Shown in pieces: positions 25,001-34,408 of a stretch of DNA of 41,248 nt (the stretch's first letter is position 1; the number at the start of each line of letters is the position of its first letter). The position numbers were made by a program, and so were the translations under genes. This DNA is from Clostridia bacterium (GTDB lineage: Bacteria; Bacillota; Clostridia; Christensenellales; UBA1242): the NCBI GenBank assembly GCA_017501645.1, contig JAFVWN010000042.1, positions 1-41,248 of the forward strand, in the 5' to 3' direction. The notes below the pieces were generated by a model. It worked only from the letters and a program-made list of their open reading frames with translations. It was not told the origin of the DNA and searched no databases.

Positions 25001-28000
25001 TGTATATGTATTAGAATAGATTTCTCCACCTGCAGTGAATGTTTCAGTGCCTTTGTTTGGATAGAATGTTTGAGTAACTATATCAAACATTCCAAGGGTT
25101 CCACTAGCATTTCTTACAGGAATAAAGTCTCTTGCTATCCAGTTGCCATTATATATCTTAAACGAATAAATCCTACCTACACCATAACTTGATGACCACG
25201 GATACGGAGTATTGCCTGTTGAACTATCACTGGCAGCAAACATCAATATGTTTCTACCTGTACCGCTAGAATTTGCTCCCGAGCCAAGATTTGCTTTTGT
25301 TCCATTAAAAGAAATTCCTGTTGGGTCGTGTTTTATATTATATTTCACTCCAGTAGTAGCCGTTAATCCAATATTTTGAGTTTGAGCTCCTCCGCCCGAA
25401 ACACAAATATAATTCGATTCTCTCATTGATAATGACAAAATTGGCCATGCACCATACATCATATTATAGTTAAATGCAGAATTAAACATAATCTCTGCTT
25501 CAATCCTAGTATTTGCCTCTATTGTAACTCCTGTATCTATATACTGTTTACCATTAGATTGTAAGTATTCCAAAATTGTGTAACCACTAGGAATTAAAGA
25601 CATTGTGTAGTTATCGTACAACACCTTAGTACTTCCATCACTATATGTTGCTGTAACCTGCATTCCTTCAGCGTCAAAGTTCTCACTATGATAATAAATT
25701 GTATCAGTTGGTGCTTTTGTAACCGCAATGCTTGTTAAAGCTTTTACCACAACAGATATTACAACATTATCATATTGATAGTTTGTTCCTGAAGCACTGA
25801 GTGTTACCGTTGTACTTCCTCCACCAACACCATTTAGTGTTAACACAGAGCCTGATATAGAAGTTGTAACACGAGCAGTCTCTCCACTTGTTGCAGTTAT
25901 AGTTCCATCACCAGTTATGCTGATTGGAAGTTTTACAACATCAGTAAGTTCCATATTTACACTTGTTTTATGTACTGTTATCACACCTTTTGCCTTATTA
26001 ATAACAACTTGTTTGCTTCCAGTTACTGTTGTATAACCAGCCTTTGCAACCTTGTAGTAAGTTGTATATGTTCCGGCATTTGTATAACTTGGATTAGTTG
26101 CACTATAAGTTCCAGTGCTTGATGTAGCATAAGTTATTGTTGCACTTGGCGTGCTTGTTACTGAAATGGTATGGGCTGAGCCATCATATGTTCCAGTGTA
26201 TCCTGAAGCACTTACTGAAAGGGTACCATTTTTAACAGTTGCTATATAAGTTGCAGTTGCTTGAGTATAGTTTGTTGTTTCTGCACTAGTAACTGTAATT
26301 GTTGCACTTCCAGCAGTTGTATTTGCCTCTATGGTTACTGTTGTTCCGCTAATACTTGTTTTTGCCACTGCAGTATTATTAGATGCAACACTTAAAGTGC
26401 CACCTGATAAATTTTCAGTAACAGTTGTTGTTGTCGTGTTTGGATAAGCAATCGTTCCACTTGTGCTGGATAATGTAACTTTACCACTTGCCTTACTGAT
26501 ATTAATAGTTTGATTTCCCTGTACAGTGTTATAACCTGCTTTTTCAATCTTATAATAAATAGTATATGTCCCTGCATTTTTATAACTTGGATTAGTTGCA
26601 CTGTATGTTCCGTTACTTGATGTAGCGTAAGTAATTGTTGCACTTGGTGTACTTGTCACAGAAATGCTGTGATTTGCACCATCATATGTTCCAGAATATC
26701 CAGAAGCAGTTACTTTAAGTGTTCCCTTTTTCACTATTACTGTATAAGTTGCAGTAGCCTGAGTATAGTTTGTTGTTTCTGCACTTGTGACAGTAATTGT
26801 TGCTGTTCCTGCAGTTGTATTTGAATTTATTTTTATTGTTTCATTTGTTAACGAAACATTTGCAATATCAACACTAGAAGAATTAACGCTTAATGCCCCT
26901 CTTGAAATATTTTCAGTCACTGTAATGGTTGTACTTTCAGGATATGAAATCTCACCACTATAAGAAGAAAGTTTGATAGAACCTGTGGCTTTACGAATCA
27001 CAACTTCCTTTGAACCGACTTGAGTAACATAACCAAGTTTTTCAACTTTATAATAAACAGTGTATGTCCCTGCATTTTTATATGTTGGTATTGTAGCACT
27101 ATATGTATTTCCGCCATCTGTAGAGTAAGTTATTGTTCCACCCTCTTTACAAGAAACTGAAATACCATAGTCATTACCATCATATATTCCATTATGACCG
27201 AGAGCCGTTACTGTAAGAGTTCCGCTTTGAACCGCCACTTGATATGTTGCACTCGCACTTGTATATTCATCAGTCGCAGGGCTTGTAACAGTTATTGTAG
27301 ATATTCCTTCTGTTGTATTTGATGTCACAACCAACACCATTCCACTTATACTTGCACTTGCAATATTTTGTTTTGATGATGTTGCCATTAATGAACTACC
27401 AGAAAGATTTTCTGTAACCTCTATACTTACTTGATTTGGATAAATAAGTGTTCCGCTTGTACTTGCAAGAGTCACTCTCCCTTTTCTTGCAACATAAACA
27501 GCATCTATTCCACTTGGCACATTACTTGGTGAATATCCAGAGGCAGTACTTAGGTTATACCAATTTCCATCAGCATTTTCAAGATAAGTCGCAGAAGGTT
27601 CTGGCAATATACCTTCAGCACTCAAACTTGTTTCTTTGCAAATACTGATCCTACTTAAATATTTACAATTCGCAAAAGCATTTGTACCAACGCTTCCCAC
27701 AGAACTTGGAATATCAACTCTTCTTAAACCACTACCATCAAAAGCATTGTTACTTATTGTTGTTATGTTACTAGCAAGCGATATACTTGCTAAACTTTCT
27801 GTTTTATAAAGAGCATATTCACCTATTGTTTGAACATTGCTTAAATCAATTTGTTCAAGATGAATAAAGCCAGTTAAGTGATAGCTTAAATGTGTTATAT
27901 CTTCTGGCACAACAACAGAAAGTATCTCCTCTCCTCTTGCCAAAAAGACTGTTGCGTTATACATAGGAGTGGCGGTTTTATTGCTGATTGCTATATCAAA

Positions 28001-29050
28001 CCATTTATCAATAGTTCCTGCATACTCTACAAATCTTAAAGAACCGCAACCGGCAAAAGCATCCGTCCCAAGAGATGTTATACCTCTTGGAATATTTACA
28101 ATCTCCAGAGAACTTGCACCATTAAATGCATTGTTTGGTATTTGTTCTATTTTAGAATGTAAAAATATTGATGTCATTTCTGCATTCATAAATGAACCTT
28201 GGGCAATGTCAACCTGATTACCTAAATAAGTTCTTGGCAAAACAACATCTTCAACTGTATTACCATCACAACCTGCGATATATCTAGTCCCACTGCTTGT
28301 AAATGTAAGTTTATTGATTGTTGCTGTTTTTGTGTATAAATTTACAACTCCTGTTGTTCTTGTATCTAAATATTCATTTGTTAAAAAGTCTTCACTACGC
28401 TCTATTGAATCACAAAAATTTTCATCTGTGTAATATCCAGGACATTGGTTATAGTTAAGCGGTGCTTCTGCAAGATTAAAAAGCGTTCCGTCATCTGCAA
28501 GCCTAGTAATACTTTTTTCAATAATTCCATCCACATAGAAATTTATTGTTATATCATAAAGTTTGAAATAGTTATCTTTAAGACTTTCGTTTTCATTGGT
28601 AATGTTTAATATTCCACCCTCTTCAACATAAATATCTACACCTTGTTCAGCATAACAGTTTTTGATTACACCACCAAAAATATTACAAGTCGCACCTGAA
28701 GAAACATAAATCGCTCCACCATACTTAGCACCACAAGAATTTATTGTTCCTCCTGTCATTGTAAAGGTTGCACCTTCTTCAATAAACACAGCTCCACCAT
28801 ACTTCACTTTTTTAGAGTTGATGCTTCCGCCACTCATTGTATACTTAGCACCCTCTTTAACATAAACAGCGCCACCTTTTTCTGTTTCATCAGCAAGACT
28901 AACCCCAGTATCCGCTTTTACGATAACTAATTTTTCTTGCATTGTGAAAGTGATATTAAAATCATTTATAAAAGACACATAAGAAAATGCCGTTGCTAAT
29001 AATACAACGGGCAAAAGAATAAACATTAAAAACTTGGTCTTATTCTTCAT
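22028..29050 (-). CDS. Giant modular secreted surface protein
   Basis: 2340 residues. Order: signal peptide (about 1-45); glycine-rich beta-helix repeats (about 55-165) and a YVDG...PLNYNQCPGYY module (about 175-225), both as in the BspA-like proteins; a short LRR block (about 240-475); repeated Ig-like strands with YDG/MBG-type domains (TYDGNDY, TYDGANH, TYDGSAH, TYDGNAY near 623, 787, 953, 1995); a group-3 Ig-like segment split around two LamG-like lectin folds (LEYLQSNGKQYIDTGV about 1155; LEYIEATGTQYIKTGV about 1350); a jelly-roll binding domain ending DLTALFGAGNEPSKEWC (about 1785-1940), a motif often seen in phage tail proteins; and a C-terminal domain with EVWLASRR and GFRPIITL (about 2150-2340). 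No LPXTG or C-terminal membrane anchor. Likely binds glycans, by domain type. No strong ribosome site precedes the ATG. Confidence 0.88.
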   Translation of the reverse strand: MKNKTKFLMFILLPVVLLATAFSYVSFINDFNITFTMQEKLVIVKADTGVSLADETEKGGAVYVKEGAKYTMSGGSINSKKVKYGGAVFIEEGATFTMTGGTINSCGAKYGGAIYVSSGATCNIFGGVIKNCYAEQGVDIYVEEGGILNITNENESLKDNYFKLYDITINFYVDGIIEKSITRLADDGTLFNLAEAPLNYNQCPGYYTDENFCDSIERSEDFLTNEYLDTRTTGVVNLYTKTATINKLTFTSSGTRYIAGCDGNTVEDVVLPRTYLGNQVDIAQGSFMNAEMTSIFLHSKIEQIPNNAFNGASSLEIVNIPRGITSLGTDAFAGCGSLRFVEYAGTIDKWFDIAISNKTATPMYNATVFLARGEEILSVVVPEDITHLSYHLTGFIHLEQIDLSNVQTIGEYALYKTESLASISLASNITTISNNAFDGSGLRRVDIPSSVGSVGTNAFANCKYLSRISICKETSLSAEGILPEPSATYLENADGNWYNLSTASGYSPSNVPSGIDAVYVARKGRVTLASTSGTLIYPNQVSIEVTENLSGSSLMATSSKQNIASASISGMVLVVTSNTTEGISTITVTSPATDEYTSASATYQVAVQSGTLTVTALGHNGIYDGNDYGISVSCKEGGTITYSTDGGNTYSATIPTYKNAGTYTVYYKVEKLGYVTQVGSKEVVIRKATGSIKLSSYSGEISYPESTTITVTENISRGALSVNSSSVDIANVSLTNETIKINSNTTAGTATITVTSAETTNYTQATATYTVIVKKGTLKVTASGYSGTYDGANHSISVTSTPSATITYATSSNGTYSATNPSYKNAGTYTIYYKIEKAGYNTVQGNQTINISKASGKVTLSSTSGTIAYPNTTTTTVTENLSGGTLSVASNNTAVAKTSISGTTVTIEANTTAGSATITVTSAETTNYTQATATYIATVKNGTLSVSASGYTGTYDGSAHTISVTSTPSATITYATSSTGTYSATNPSYTNAGTYTTYYKVAKAGYTTVTGSKQVVINKAKGVITVHKTSVNMELTDVVKLPISITGDGTITATSGETARVTTSISGSVLTLNGVGGGSTTVTLSASGTNYQYDNVVISVVVKALTSIAVTKAPTDTIYYHSENFDAEGMQVTATYSDGSTKVLYDNYTMSLIPSGYTILEYLQSNGKQYIDTGVTIEANTRIEAEIMFNSAFNYNMMYGAWPILSLSMRESNYICVSGGGAQTQNIGLTATTGVKYNIKHDPTGISFNGTKANLGSGANSSGTGRNILMFAASDSSTGNTPYPWSSSYGVGRIYSFKIYNGNWIARDFIPVRNASGTLGMFDIVTQTFYPNKGTETFTAGGEIYSNTYTELEYIEATGTQYIKTGVIGGAEWELDIQFTNLNTRQLMGYGGSGAEYWGVQVDGNYGVATWAYMNVQGGERDTVIHTYGINSTHRLTVVGKGTMGLGVTDVSSKEYQLFAIGGEYLCKAKLYGCKAYDANGTLIRDFVPCKKANGVVGLYDKVNNVFYSNSGSGSFVAGVTKSAMGYTVTNGKNLIAGMTSVTISYTENGVTKTATQNISVNKIAIDVPTQKGTLTYNQKTQTPAWNNYSTTALTIGGTTSGTNAGSYNASFGLKTGFVWSDGSSSAKTVSWSIAKAPGSVVLSSTSGTIKYKGSITTSVSTNSSGGALSATSSNSNVASVSISGTTVTITSTNTVGTATITVTSAATANYNSASATYNLTVNKADGSITLSGTSGNASYADGGSFSVTGNLSGGSLSVSSSNNGIVGATISGNTITLKPGSITATNLLPQGGFEDLSKWNGAVADTSVKYQGNQSLKLTGTTVASTAISTPIVGHKYYGREYIKTSGANNPADCRFEIFGGDGVGLNWVFGYNNGNYGNWTMISGIVTIDCLNASSYVVRTFVVNSSNTTWIDGLMMIDLTALFGAGNEPSKEWCDENLTDFVNTGTVPAVGATATITVTSASTTNYNATSATYKVTVTKGTLVANVTNYTGTYDGNAYSATITNSQGGTVTYSKTNGSYTSTNPTFVNAGTHTTYYKISKYGCDSIYGTATVQINKVVSTLSLSATSGTVNYGYTASVTATTNAPTGLITSTSKDTVATASANGNIVTITPTGLLDSATITIGIAESTNYTAISKTYTVTVIVPIGAYISYSGGGHTDWRIMYNTSTAIQVISTGSVSGGLELRKDAGYEDCVGTMYTKAQEYLNGTYAVSARPLGYTSSSVHSVSASWDMVNDPYVDRNYEADVNHLIANSLVQTDGEVWLASRRIEGVSWGTKGQVRTLTTSGTVDYRTLQEYYLAGMQNDRDVTLGFRPIITLTSKLKFTGGNGTASSPYTFTVY

Positions 29051-29250
29051 TTTTCTTTTGTTTAGTATCCCCTATTATATAAATATATATTATTATACAT
29101 AATAAATATAGCAAAAAATAATCTCTCATAGCAACTAAAAAAGATCACATTTTAAAAAAATTTTATTAACTTTGTTAATAAAAGTATAAACTTATTACAT
29201 TTTTGTCAATAAAATAATATCTACAATTATTTTTATCATCTTCAACAAAA

Positions 29251-29283
29251 AAAGAGGGCTATTTTATTAACAATTCCCTCTTT
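29251..29283 (-). terminator. Terminator downstream of pfkA and the repeat array
   Basis: AAAGAGGG / CCCTCTTT around an AT-rich loop, followed on the minus strand by a T run. It lies about 510 bp after the pfkA stop, so a pfkA transcript reaching it would carry the whole repeat array as its 3' untranslated region. From here to 29050 the DNA is AT-rich with no gene. Confidence 0.7.
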
Positions 29284-29317
29284 ATTTTTTCACTATTTCT
29301 TTATACAAAATTCCTTA

Positions 29318-29799
29318 ATTATAAACGAAGCAGAATGCTGAAAATGCACCTAATCAATACCGCTTCCTTTACTTTTTTAGGCGTTAGTTTTAGTAGTCTG
29401 CAAGGCTCGGCGAGTTTTTGCTCGCTTGACTTTATTAGTTATAAACGAATGTGAGCAAAACTCGACAGTAAACGAAGCAGAGTGCTGAAAATGCACCCAA
29501 TCAATACAGGCTCCTTTACTTTTTTAGGCGTTAGTTTTAGTAGTCTGCAAGGCTCGGCGAGTTTTTGCTCTCTTGACTTTATATGTCATAAACGAATGTA
29601 AGAAAAACTCGACAGTAAACGAAGCAGAGTGCTGAAAATATACCCTTTCAGTTTTAGTCCTTTTACCTTTTTAGGCGTTAGTTTTAGTAGTCTGCAAGGC
29701 TCGGCGAGTTTTTGCTCGCTTGACTTTATTAGTTATAAACGAATGTGAGCAAAACTCGACAGTAAACGAAGCAGAATGCTGAAAATAACGCCTAAAAAG
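29318..29799. repeat. Array of 3.5 palindromic repeats next to pfkA (element B)
   Basis: Three full units with an exact period of 147 bp (the TTAGGCGTTAG motif falls near 29378, 29525 and 29672) plus the right half of a fourth (29320-29367). In the unit next to pfkA, 29667-29695 pairs with 29771-29799 over 29 bp with two mismatches and two G-T pairs. Inside, CGAGTTTT.GCTC pairs with GAGCAAAACTCG, topped by TTTAT-loop-ATAAA. The right outer arm contains the pfkA stop codon (29792-29794). The core AAGGCTCG...TTGACTTTAT...ATAAACGA.TGTGA...CAGTAAAC is shared with element A at 14397-14740, but the outer arms are unrelated. Confidence 0.88.
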
Positions 29800-30751
29800 A
29801 TAGGTTTTGAGTCATTTTATATAACTCCATATCAAACTTTCTTGTGTTTTCAAATGCTTTATCAAGTGGAACAGACATAACTTTGTCTGCATAAATTCCT
29901 ATGGCTTGTCCTGAATTTCCGCTGACTAAAAGTTCAACAGCTTTAGCTCCAAACTTAACAGCCATAATTCTATCATCAGCAGTAGGAGTTCCTCCTCTTT
30001 GAATATGAGCAACAACTAAAGGCCTTACATCTAAACCTGTATTTTTTGCAATCATTGTTGCAAGTTCGCCAGCACCTGCAACCTTTTCATTCAAAATAAC
30101 AATACTACACAACTTTCCATTTTTTGTGTTTTGTAAAAGTCTATCATAGAGTTTCTTTGGTTCAAACTTGACCTCAGGTACAATAATATAATCCGCACCA
30201 GTTGCAGCACCTACATTAAGAGCAATATCTCCGCAATATGCCCCCATAACTTCTATAACACTTATTCTATCGTGAGCAAGAGAAGTATCTCTAACATTAT
30301 TCACAAGTTGAACAATCGTGTTTACCGCAGTATCAAAACCTAAAGTATAGTCTGTATAATGCAAATCGTTATCAATAGTTCCAGGAATGGCAACAACATT
30401 CACACCAGCTTTTGCAAGTTCTAAAGCACCCCTATAAGAGCCATCACCACCGATAACTATCAAACCATCAATTTTAGCCTTTTTAATATTTGCAAGTGCT
30501 TTATTAAACCCTTCTTTTGTTAGAAATTCAGGGCATCTGCTAGTTTTTAAAATAGTTCCACCAGTATGTAAAATATTACCAACACTTCTTGAGGTTAAAG
30601 CAACAAACTCACCATCAATAAGACCAGAATATCCCCTTTTCACTCCTATAACTTTAATACCTTTTGAAAGTGCCGACCTAGTAATTGCTCTTATGCAAGC
30701 ATTCATTCCTGGAGCATCTCCTCCACTCGTAAGTACCGCTATTGTTTTCAT
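29792..30751 (-). CDS. pfkA: ATP-dependent 6-phosphofructokinase
   Basis: 319 residues, the usual bacterial length. GGDAPGMN near the start binds ATP; GGDGS at 101-105 and PGTIDND at 123-129 give G104 and G124 (the ATP- rather than pyrophosphate-type residues) and catalytic D127, in register with the Bacillus stearothermophilus enzyme. MGAYCGDIAL and HIQRGGTPTADDRIMA complete the substrate site. It phosphorylates fructose 6-phosphate in glycolysis. Lies 9 bases after dnaE, as the last gene of the murB-PHP-whiA-dnaE-pfkA run. Its stop codon is within a 133-nt palindrome. Confidence 0.97.
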   Translation of the reverse strand: MKTIAVLTSGGDAPGMNACIRAITRSALSKGIKVIGVKRGYSGLIDGEFVALTSRSVGNILHTGGTILKTSRCPEFLTKEGFNKALANIKKAKIDGLIVIGGDGSYRGALELAKAGVNVVAIPGTIDNDLHYTDYTLGFDTAVNTIVQLVNNVRDTSLAHDRISVIEVMGAYCGDIALNVGAATGADYIIVPEVKFEPKKLYDRLLQNTKNGKLCSIVILNEKVAGAGELATMIAKNTGLDVRPLVVAHIQRGGTPTADDRIMAVKFGAKAVELLVSGNSGQAIGIYADKVMSVPLDKAFENTRKFDMELYKMTQNLSF

Positions 30752-30760
30752 AACTTACTC

Positions 30761-33700
30761 CTATAAAAGTTTTATATTTTTCTCACCCAAAAGCGCTCCA
30801 AGTTCTGCAAACAGTGCTGGCTCTGGGCTAATTTTTCTACCTAAAGTGTATAACTTTTTGTTATATTGCACATAAGTATCAATTTTTCCAGGATAACTTT
30901 CAAGAATCTCGAAAATTTCTGTTTTAAGCTGTGGATTTTCTATATCAAATTGCATATAGAAGTTTTGTTTTTTAGCCTCTTCAACATCATTATTGAACAC
31001 TAGTTTTTTCTTTTCTATATGAATTTCAGGCTTAACATCTTCCTCTTCAACAAAATTAATAGTATCAAGAATAATAATTGGTCTTTCACCAGATCTAATT
31101 GAAAGTTTACCGTGAATAGAAACGACAACATCTTCCACTAGTTTTTCTTTAATTTTTTCATAGTGTTTAGTAAACACCATAACTTCAAATGAGCCATAAA
31201 GGTCTTCAAGTTTCAATATTGCCATTGGCTTATTACCGTTTTTTGTGAACATTTTCTTAACTTCAGCTATTACACCACCTGTGTAAACAGTCATTCCATC
31301 TTCAAGTTCACTTTCAACAGCCCCAATATTTTCCTCATCCTCTTCTTCCTCGTGCCCCTCCTCTTTTTCAAGGTCTTTTAGCATACTTGCGTTAAGGTTA
31401 AAATCTTCCATAAGCTTAGCGTACGGTTCGAGAGGGTGACCACTCATATAAATTCCAAGCGCTTCTTTTTCTTTTTTAAGTTTGAACTTGTGGTCATATT
31501 CTTTAATATCCGGATAATCAATCTTAATAGACTCTTCTTTGCTAAACAAGTCCCCAAACATTGAGAATTGCCCAGCAAGTCTAGTATTTCTGTCTTTTAT
31601 TGCACAGTTCATTGCAAGTTCATAAACACTTGCAAGCTGACTTCTAGTCTTCCCAAAGCAATCAAAAGCGCCAGAATAAATCATACCTTCAATAACTCTT
31701 TTGTTAATCTTCAAATCAATAGTTCTTGATAAAAAGTCACCAAGGTCTTTAAACTTACCATTTTCTTGCCTTTCTGCAATAATTGCATCACAAACTTCGG
31801 CACCAATACCACGAATAGCAGTAAGACCAAATCTGATTCTTTGCTTGTCTACACTAAAGTAAGTTTTACTTTCGTTAATATCCGCAGGTAAAATCTCTAT
31901 CCCCTCACTTCTTGCGTAAGTGAGATATGTTGAAACTTCATCAGCGTTTGTAATTCTGTTGTTAATAACAGATGTTAAAAATTCTACAATATGATAACAT
32001 TTCAAATATGCAGTTTGGAATGTTAAGAAAGAGTATGCCGCAGCGTGCGACTTATTGAAGGCGTAAGACGCAAAGGCTTCCATTTGCCCAAAGACATCTT
32101 CCGCAACTTCTTGACTTACACCAAGTTTCAACGCACCAGGTATAGACTTAATTCCTTCAGGGTCTTCCCAACCGTTAATAAACTTAATCTTTTCGTAAGC
32201 CATCTTATCTTTCTTCTTTTTACCCATAATACGGCGCACATTGTCCGCCTGTCCCATATTGTATCCGCCCATTGCTTGGAATACTTTCATAACTTGCTCT
32301 TGGTATACAATAACACCATAAGTTACATTTAGGATTGGTTCTAGACAAGGATGTGCATAAGTAACAAGTGATGGATTGTGCTTATTTTCTGTGAATTTAG
32401 GAATATAAGCCATTGGTCCGGGACGATACAAAGAAACTCCCGCAACGATATCTTCAAGACAGTCAGGTTTAAGTTCCTTCATAAACTTTTTAAAACCACC
32501 ACTTTCAAGTTGGAACACAGCATCTGTTTTACCCTCACCAAGCATTTTATATACTTGAGGGTCATTATAGTCCATATCTCTGCTATAGAAATCAATTTCG
32601 ATACCCTTTTCTTCTTTAATGTAAGTAAGCGCTTTATCAATATCTGTAAGGGTTCTAAGTCCCAAGAAGTCCATCTTAAGAAGACCAAGAGACTCAAGTT
32701 CAATCATTGAAAATTGAGTTGAAATATCATCACCGTTTCTAGAAAGTGGAACATACTCTTCAACTGCGTGCGGAGCAATCAAAATGCCACAGGCGTGAGT
32801 TGAAATGTTTCTTGGCATACCTTCCATCTTAATAGCAATATCAATAACTTTTTTAAGCGTTGGGTCGCCATCATAAATTTCTCTAAGCTCTGGAATAATA
32901 TATTTGTCATTTTCAGGATTTCCAGTTGTACCAAAATAATATTTTAAAACTGGAGGCTTCTTAATTCCGTCAGGCAATTTTGCAGGAATTAGTTTACTTA
33001 TTTTATCTGCAGTAGAATATGGAATTTTTAAAACTCTTGCGACATCTCGAATGGCGTTTTTTGCCGCCATTGTACCAAAAGTACCAATATATGCCACATT
33101 TTCTGGAGAATATTTTTGCTTAACATACTCAATAATATCTCCTCTTTTATCGAAGTCGAAGTCGACATCAAAGTCGGGCATTGATACACGCTCTTTATGA
33201 ATAAATCTTTCAAAAAGAAGGTCATACTTAAGAGGGTCAACAAGAGTAATAGAAATAGCGTACGCAACAACACTACCAGCACCAGAACCACGGCCTGGAC
33301 CTACAGAAATACCGTGTGTTCTTGCGTGGTGAACATAGTCCCAAACAACCAAGAAATATTCTACGAAGCCTTGGTCATGAATAATGCTAAGTTCAGTCTC
33401 TGCCCTTTCTCTAATTTGGTCAGTGATAACACCATACTTTTTCTCAAGCCCCTCATAAGTCATCTGCCTAAGATACTCATAGTTATCCATACCATTTGGT
33501 GCTTGATAGAAAGGAATGAAGTTTTCATTCGCTGGAAGAACATATTTTTTATCAATCCCAGGAATATCTCCGTGAGCCTTACAGCGAATAACAACATCAC
33601 ACTTATCAGCAATCTCATTGGTTATATCAAGAGCCTCGTCAAAACCAGGAAGAGCTTCTTGCATTTCCTCATAAGTCTTGTAGTAAAACTCGTCTGTATC

Positions 33701-34408
33701 AAATTTCATACGATTAGGGTCATCAACCGTCTTTTGCATTTGGATACACATCAAAATATCTTGAACTTCAGCATCTTCTTTCTTTAAATAGTGCACATCA
33801 TTAGTAGCAACAAGTTTAATACCTGTTTCTTTACTCATTTTTGAAAGGCCTTCAATAACTGTCATCTGCTCAGGAATACCGTGGTTTTGAATTTCAAGAT
33901 AAAAATCACCGGGAGCAAAATAACTATTAAGCTCTAAAGCCATATCTTTTGCTTCATCATACCTGCCTTGCAAAATAAGTTGAGGAATGTGTCCAGCAAG
34001 ACAAGCAGAAAGACAGATAAGTCCTTCAGCGTGTTCTTTTAAAACTTTGTAGTCTATTCTTGGTTTGTAATAAAAGCCCTCTTTTGCAGCAATTCCTGAC
34101 AATTTAAGTAAGTTTTTGTAACCAGTATCATTTTTTGCAATAAGCACAATATGCGCCATATCTGCTTTGCCTTGCTTATTAAGTCTATCGTGACAAATAT
34201 AAAATTCACATCCAATAATAGGCTTAATTCCAGCCTTTAAACAAGCCGCATAAATTTGCATTGCGCCATACATATTTCCGTGGTCAGTAATAGCAACAGC
34301 TTTCCAACCCCTATCAACCGTTTCTTTTACAACAGCATCAATTTTTGTTGCTCCATCAAGCAAGCTATATTCAGTATGAAGATGTAGATGAACAAACTGT
34401 TTTCCCAT
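30761..34408 (-). CDS. dnaE: DNA polymerase III alpha subunit, DnaE type
   Basis: 1215 residues. The N-terminal PHP domain (FVHLHLHTEYSLLDGATK; ITDHGNMYGA) is followed by the C-family polymerase core with the catalytic aspartates in MPDFDVDFDFD (about residue 410) and by GPGRGSGAGSVVAYAI, the fingers region, the helix-hairpin-helix segment (LTAIRGIGAEVCDAI) and an OB-fold domain (VYTGGVIAEVKKMFTKNGNK). The acidic insertion EEEGHEEEEDEEN sits before the OB fold. This is the DnaE replicase, not PolC. The start overlaps the whiA stop by one base (TAATG), so the two are coupled. Confidence 0.97.
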   Translation of the reverse strand: MGKQFVHLHLHTEYSLLDGATKIDAVVKETVDRGWKAVAITDHGNMYGAMQIYAACLKAGIKPIIGCEFYICHDRLNKQGKADMAHIVLIAKNDTGYKNLLKLSGIAAKEGFYYKPRIDYKVLKEHAEGLICLSACLAGHIPQLILQGRYDEAKDMALELNSYFAPGDFYLEIQNHGIPEQMTVIEGLSKMSKETGIKLVATNDVHYLKKEDAEVQDILMCIQMQKTVDDPNRMKFDTDEFYYKTYEEMQEALPGFDEALDITNEIADKCDVVIRCKAHGDIPGIDKKYVLPANENFIPFYQAPNGMDNYEYLRQMTYEGLEKKYGVITDQIRERAETELSIIHDQGFVEYFLVVWDYVHHARTHGISVGPGRGSGAGSVVAYAISITLVDPLKYDLLFERFIHKERVSMPDFDVDFDFDKRGDIIEYVKQKYSPENVAYIGTFGTMAAKNAIRDVARVLKIPYSTADKISKLIPAKLPDGIKKPPVLKYYFGTTGNPENDKYIIPELREIYDGDPTLKKVIDIAIKMEGMPRNISTHACGILIAPHAVEEYVPLSRNGDDISTQFSMIELESLGLLKMDFLGLRTLTDIDKALTYIKEEKGIEIDFYSRDMDYNDPQVYKMLGEGKTDAVFQLESGGFKKFMKELKPDCLEDIVAGVSLYRPGPMAYIPKFTENKHNPSLVTYAHPCLEPILNVTYGVIVYQEQVMKVFQAMGGYNMGQADNVRRIMGKKKKDKMAYEKIKFINGWEDPEGIKSIPGALKLGVSQEVAEDVFGQMEAFASYAFNKSHAAAYSFLTFQTAYLKCYHIVEFLTSVINNRITNADEVSTYLTYARSEGIEILPADINESKTYFSVDKQRIRFGLTAIRGIGAEVCDAIIAERQENGKFKDLGDFLSRTIDLKINKRVIEGMIYSGAFDCFGKTRSQLASVYELAMNCAIKDRNTRLAGQFSMFGDLFSKEESIKIDYPDIKEYDHKFKLKKEKEALGIYMSGHPLEPYAKLMEDFNLNASMLKDLEKEEGHEEEEDEENIGAVESELEDGMTVYTGGVIAEVKKMFTKNGNKPMAILKLEDLYGSFEVMVFTKHYEKIKEKLVEDVVVSIHGKLSIRSGERPIIILDTINFVEEEDVKPEIHIEKKKLVFNNDVEEAKKQNFYMQFDIENPQLKTEIFEILESYPGKIDTYVQYNKKLYTLGRKISPEPALFAELGALLGEKNIKLL

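Noticed and set aside
29318..29799. Integron attC-like array
   Set aside because: The palindromic sites overlap a stop codon as attC sites do, but I see no clear GTTRRRY/RYYYAAC core pair, no cassette genes between units and no integrase in the window. Kept as an unclassified structured repeat.
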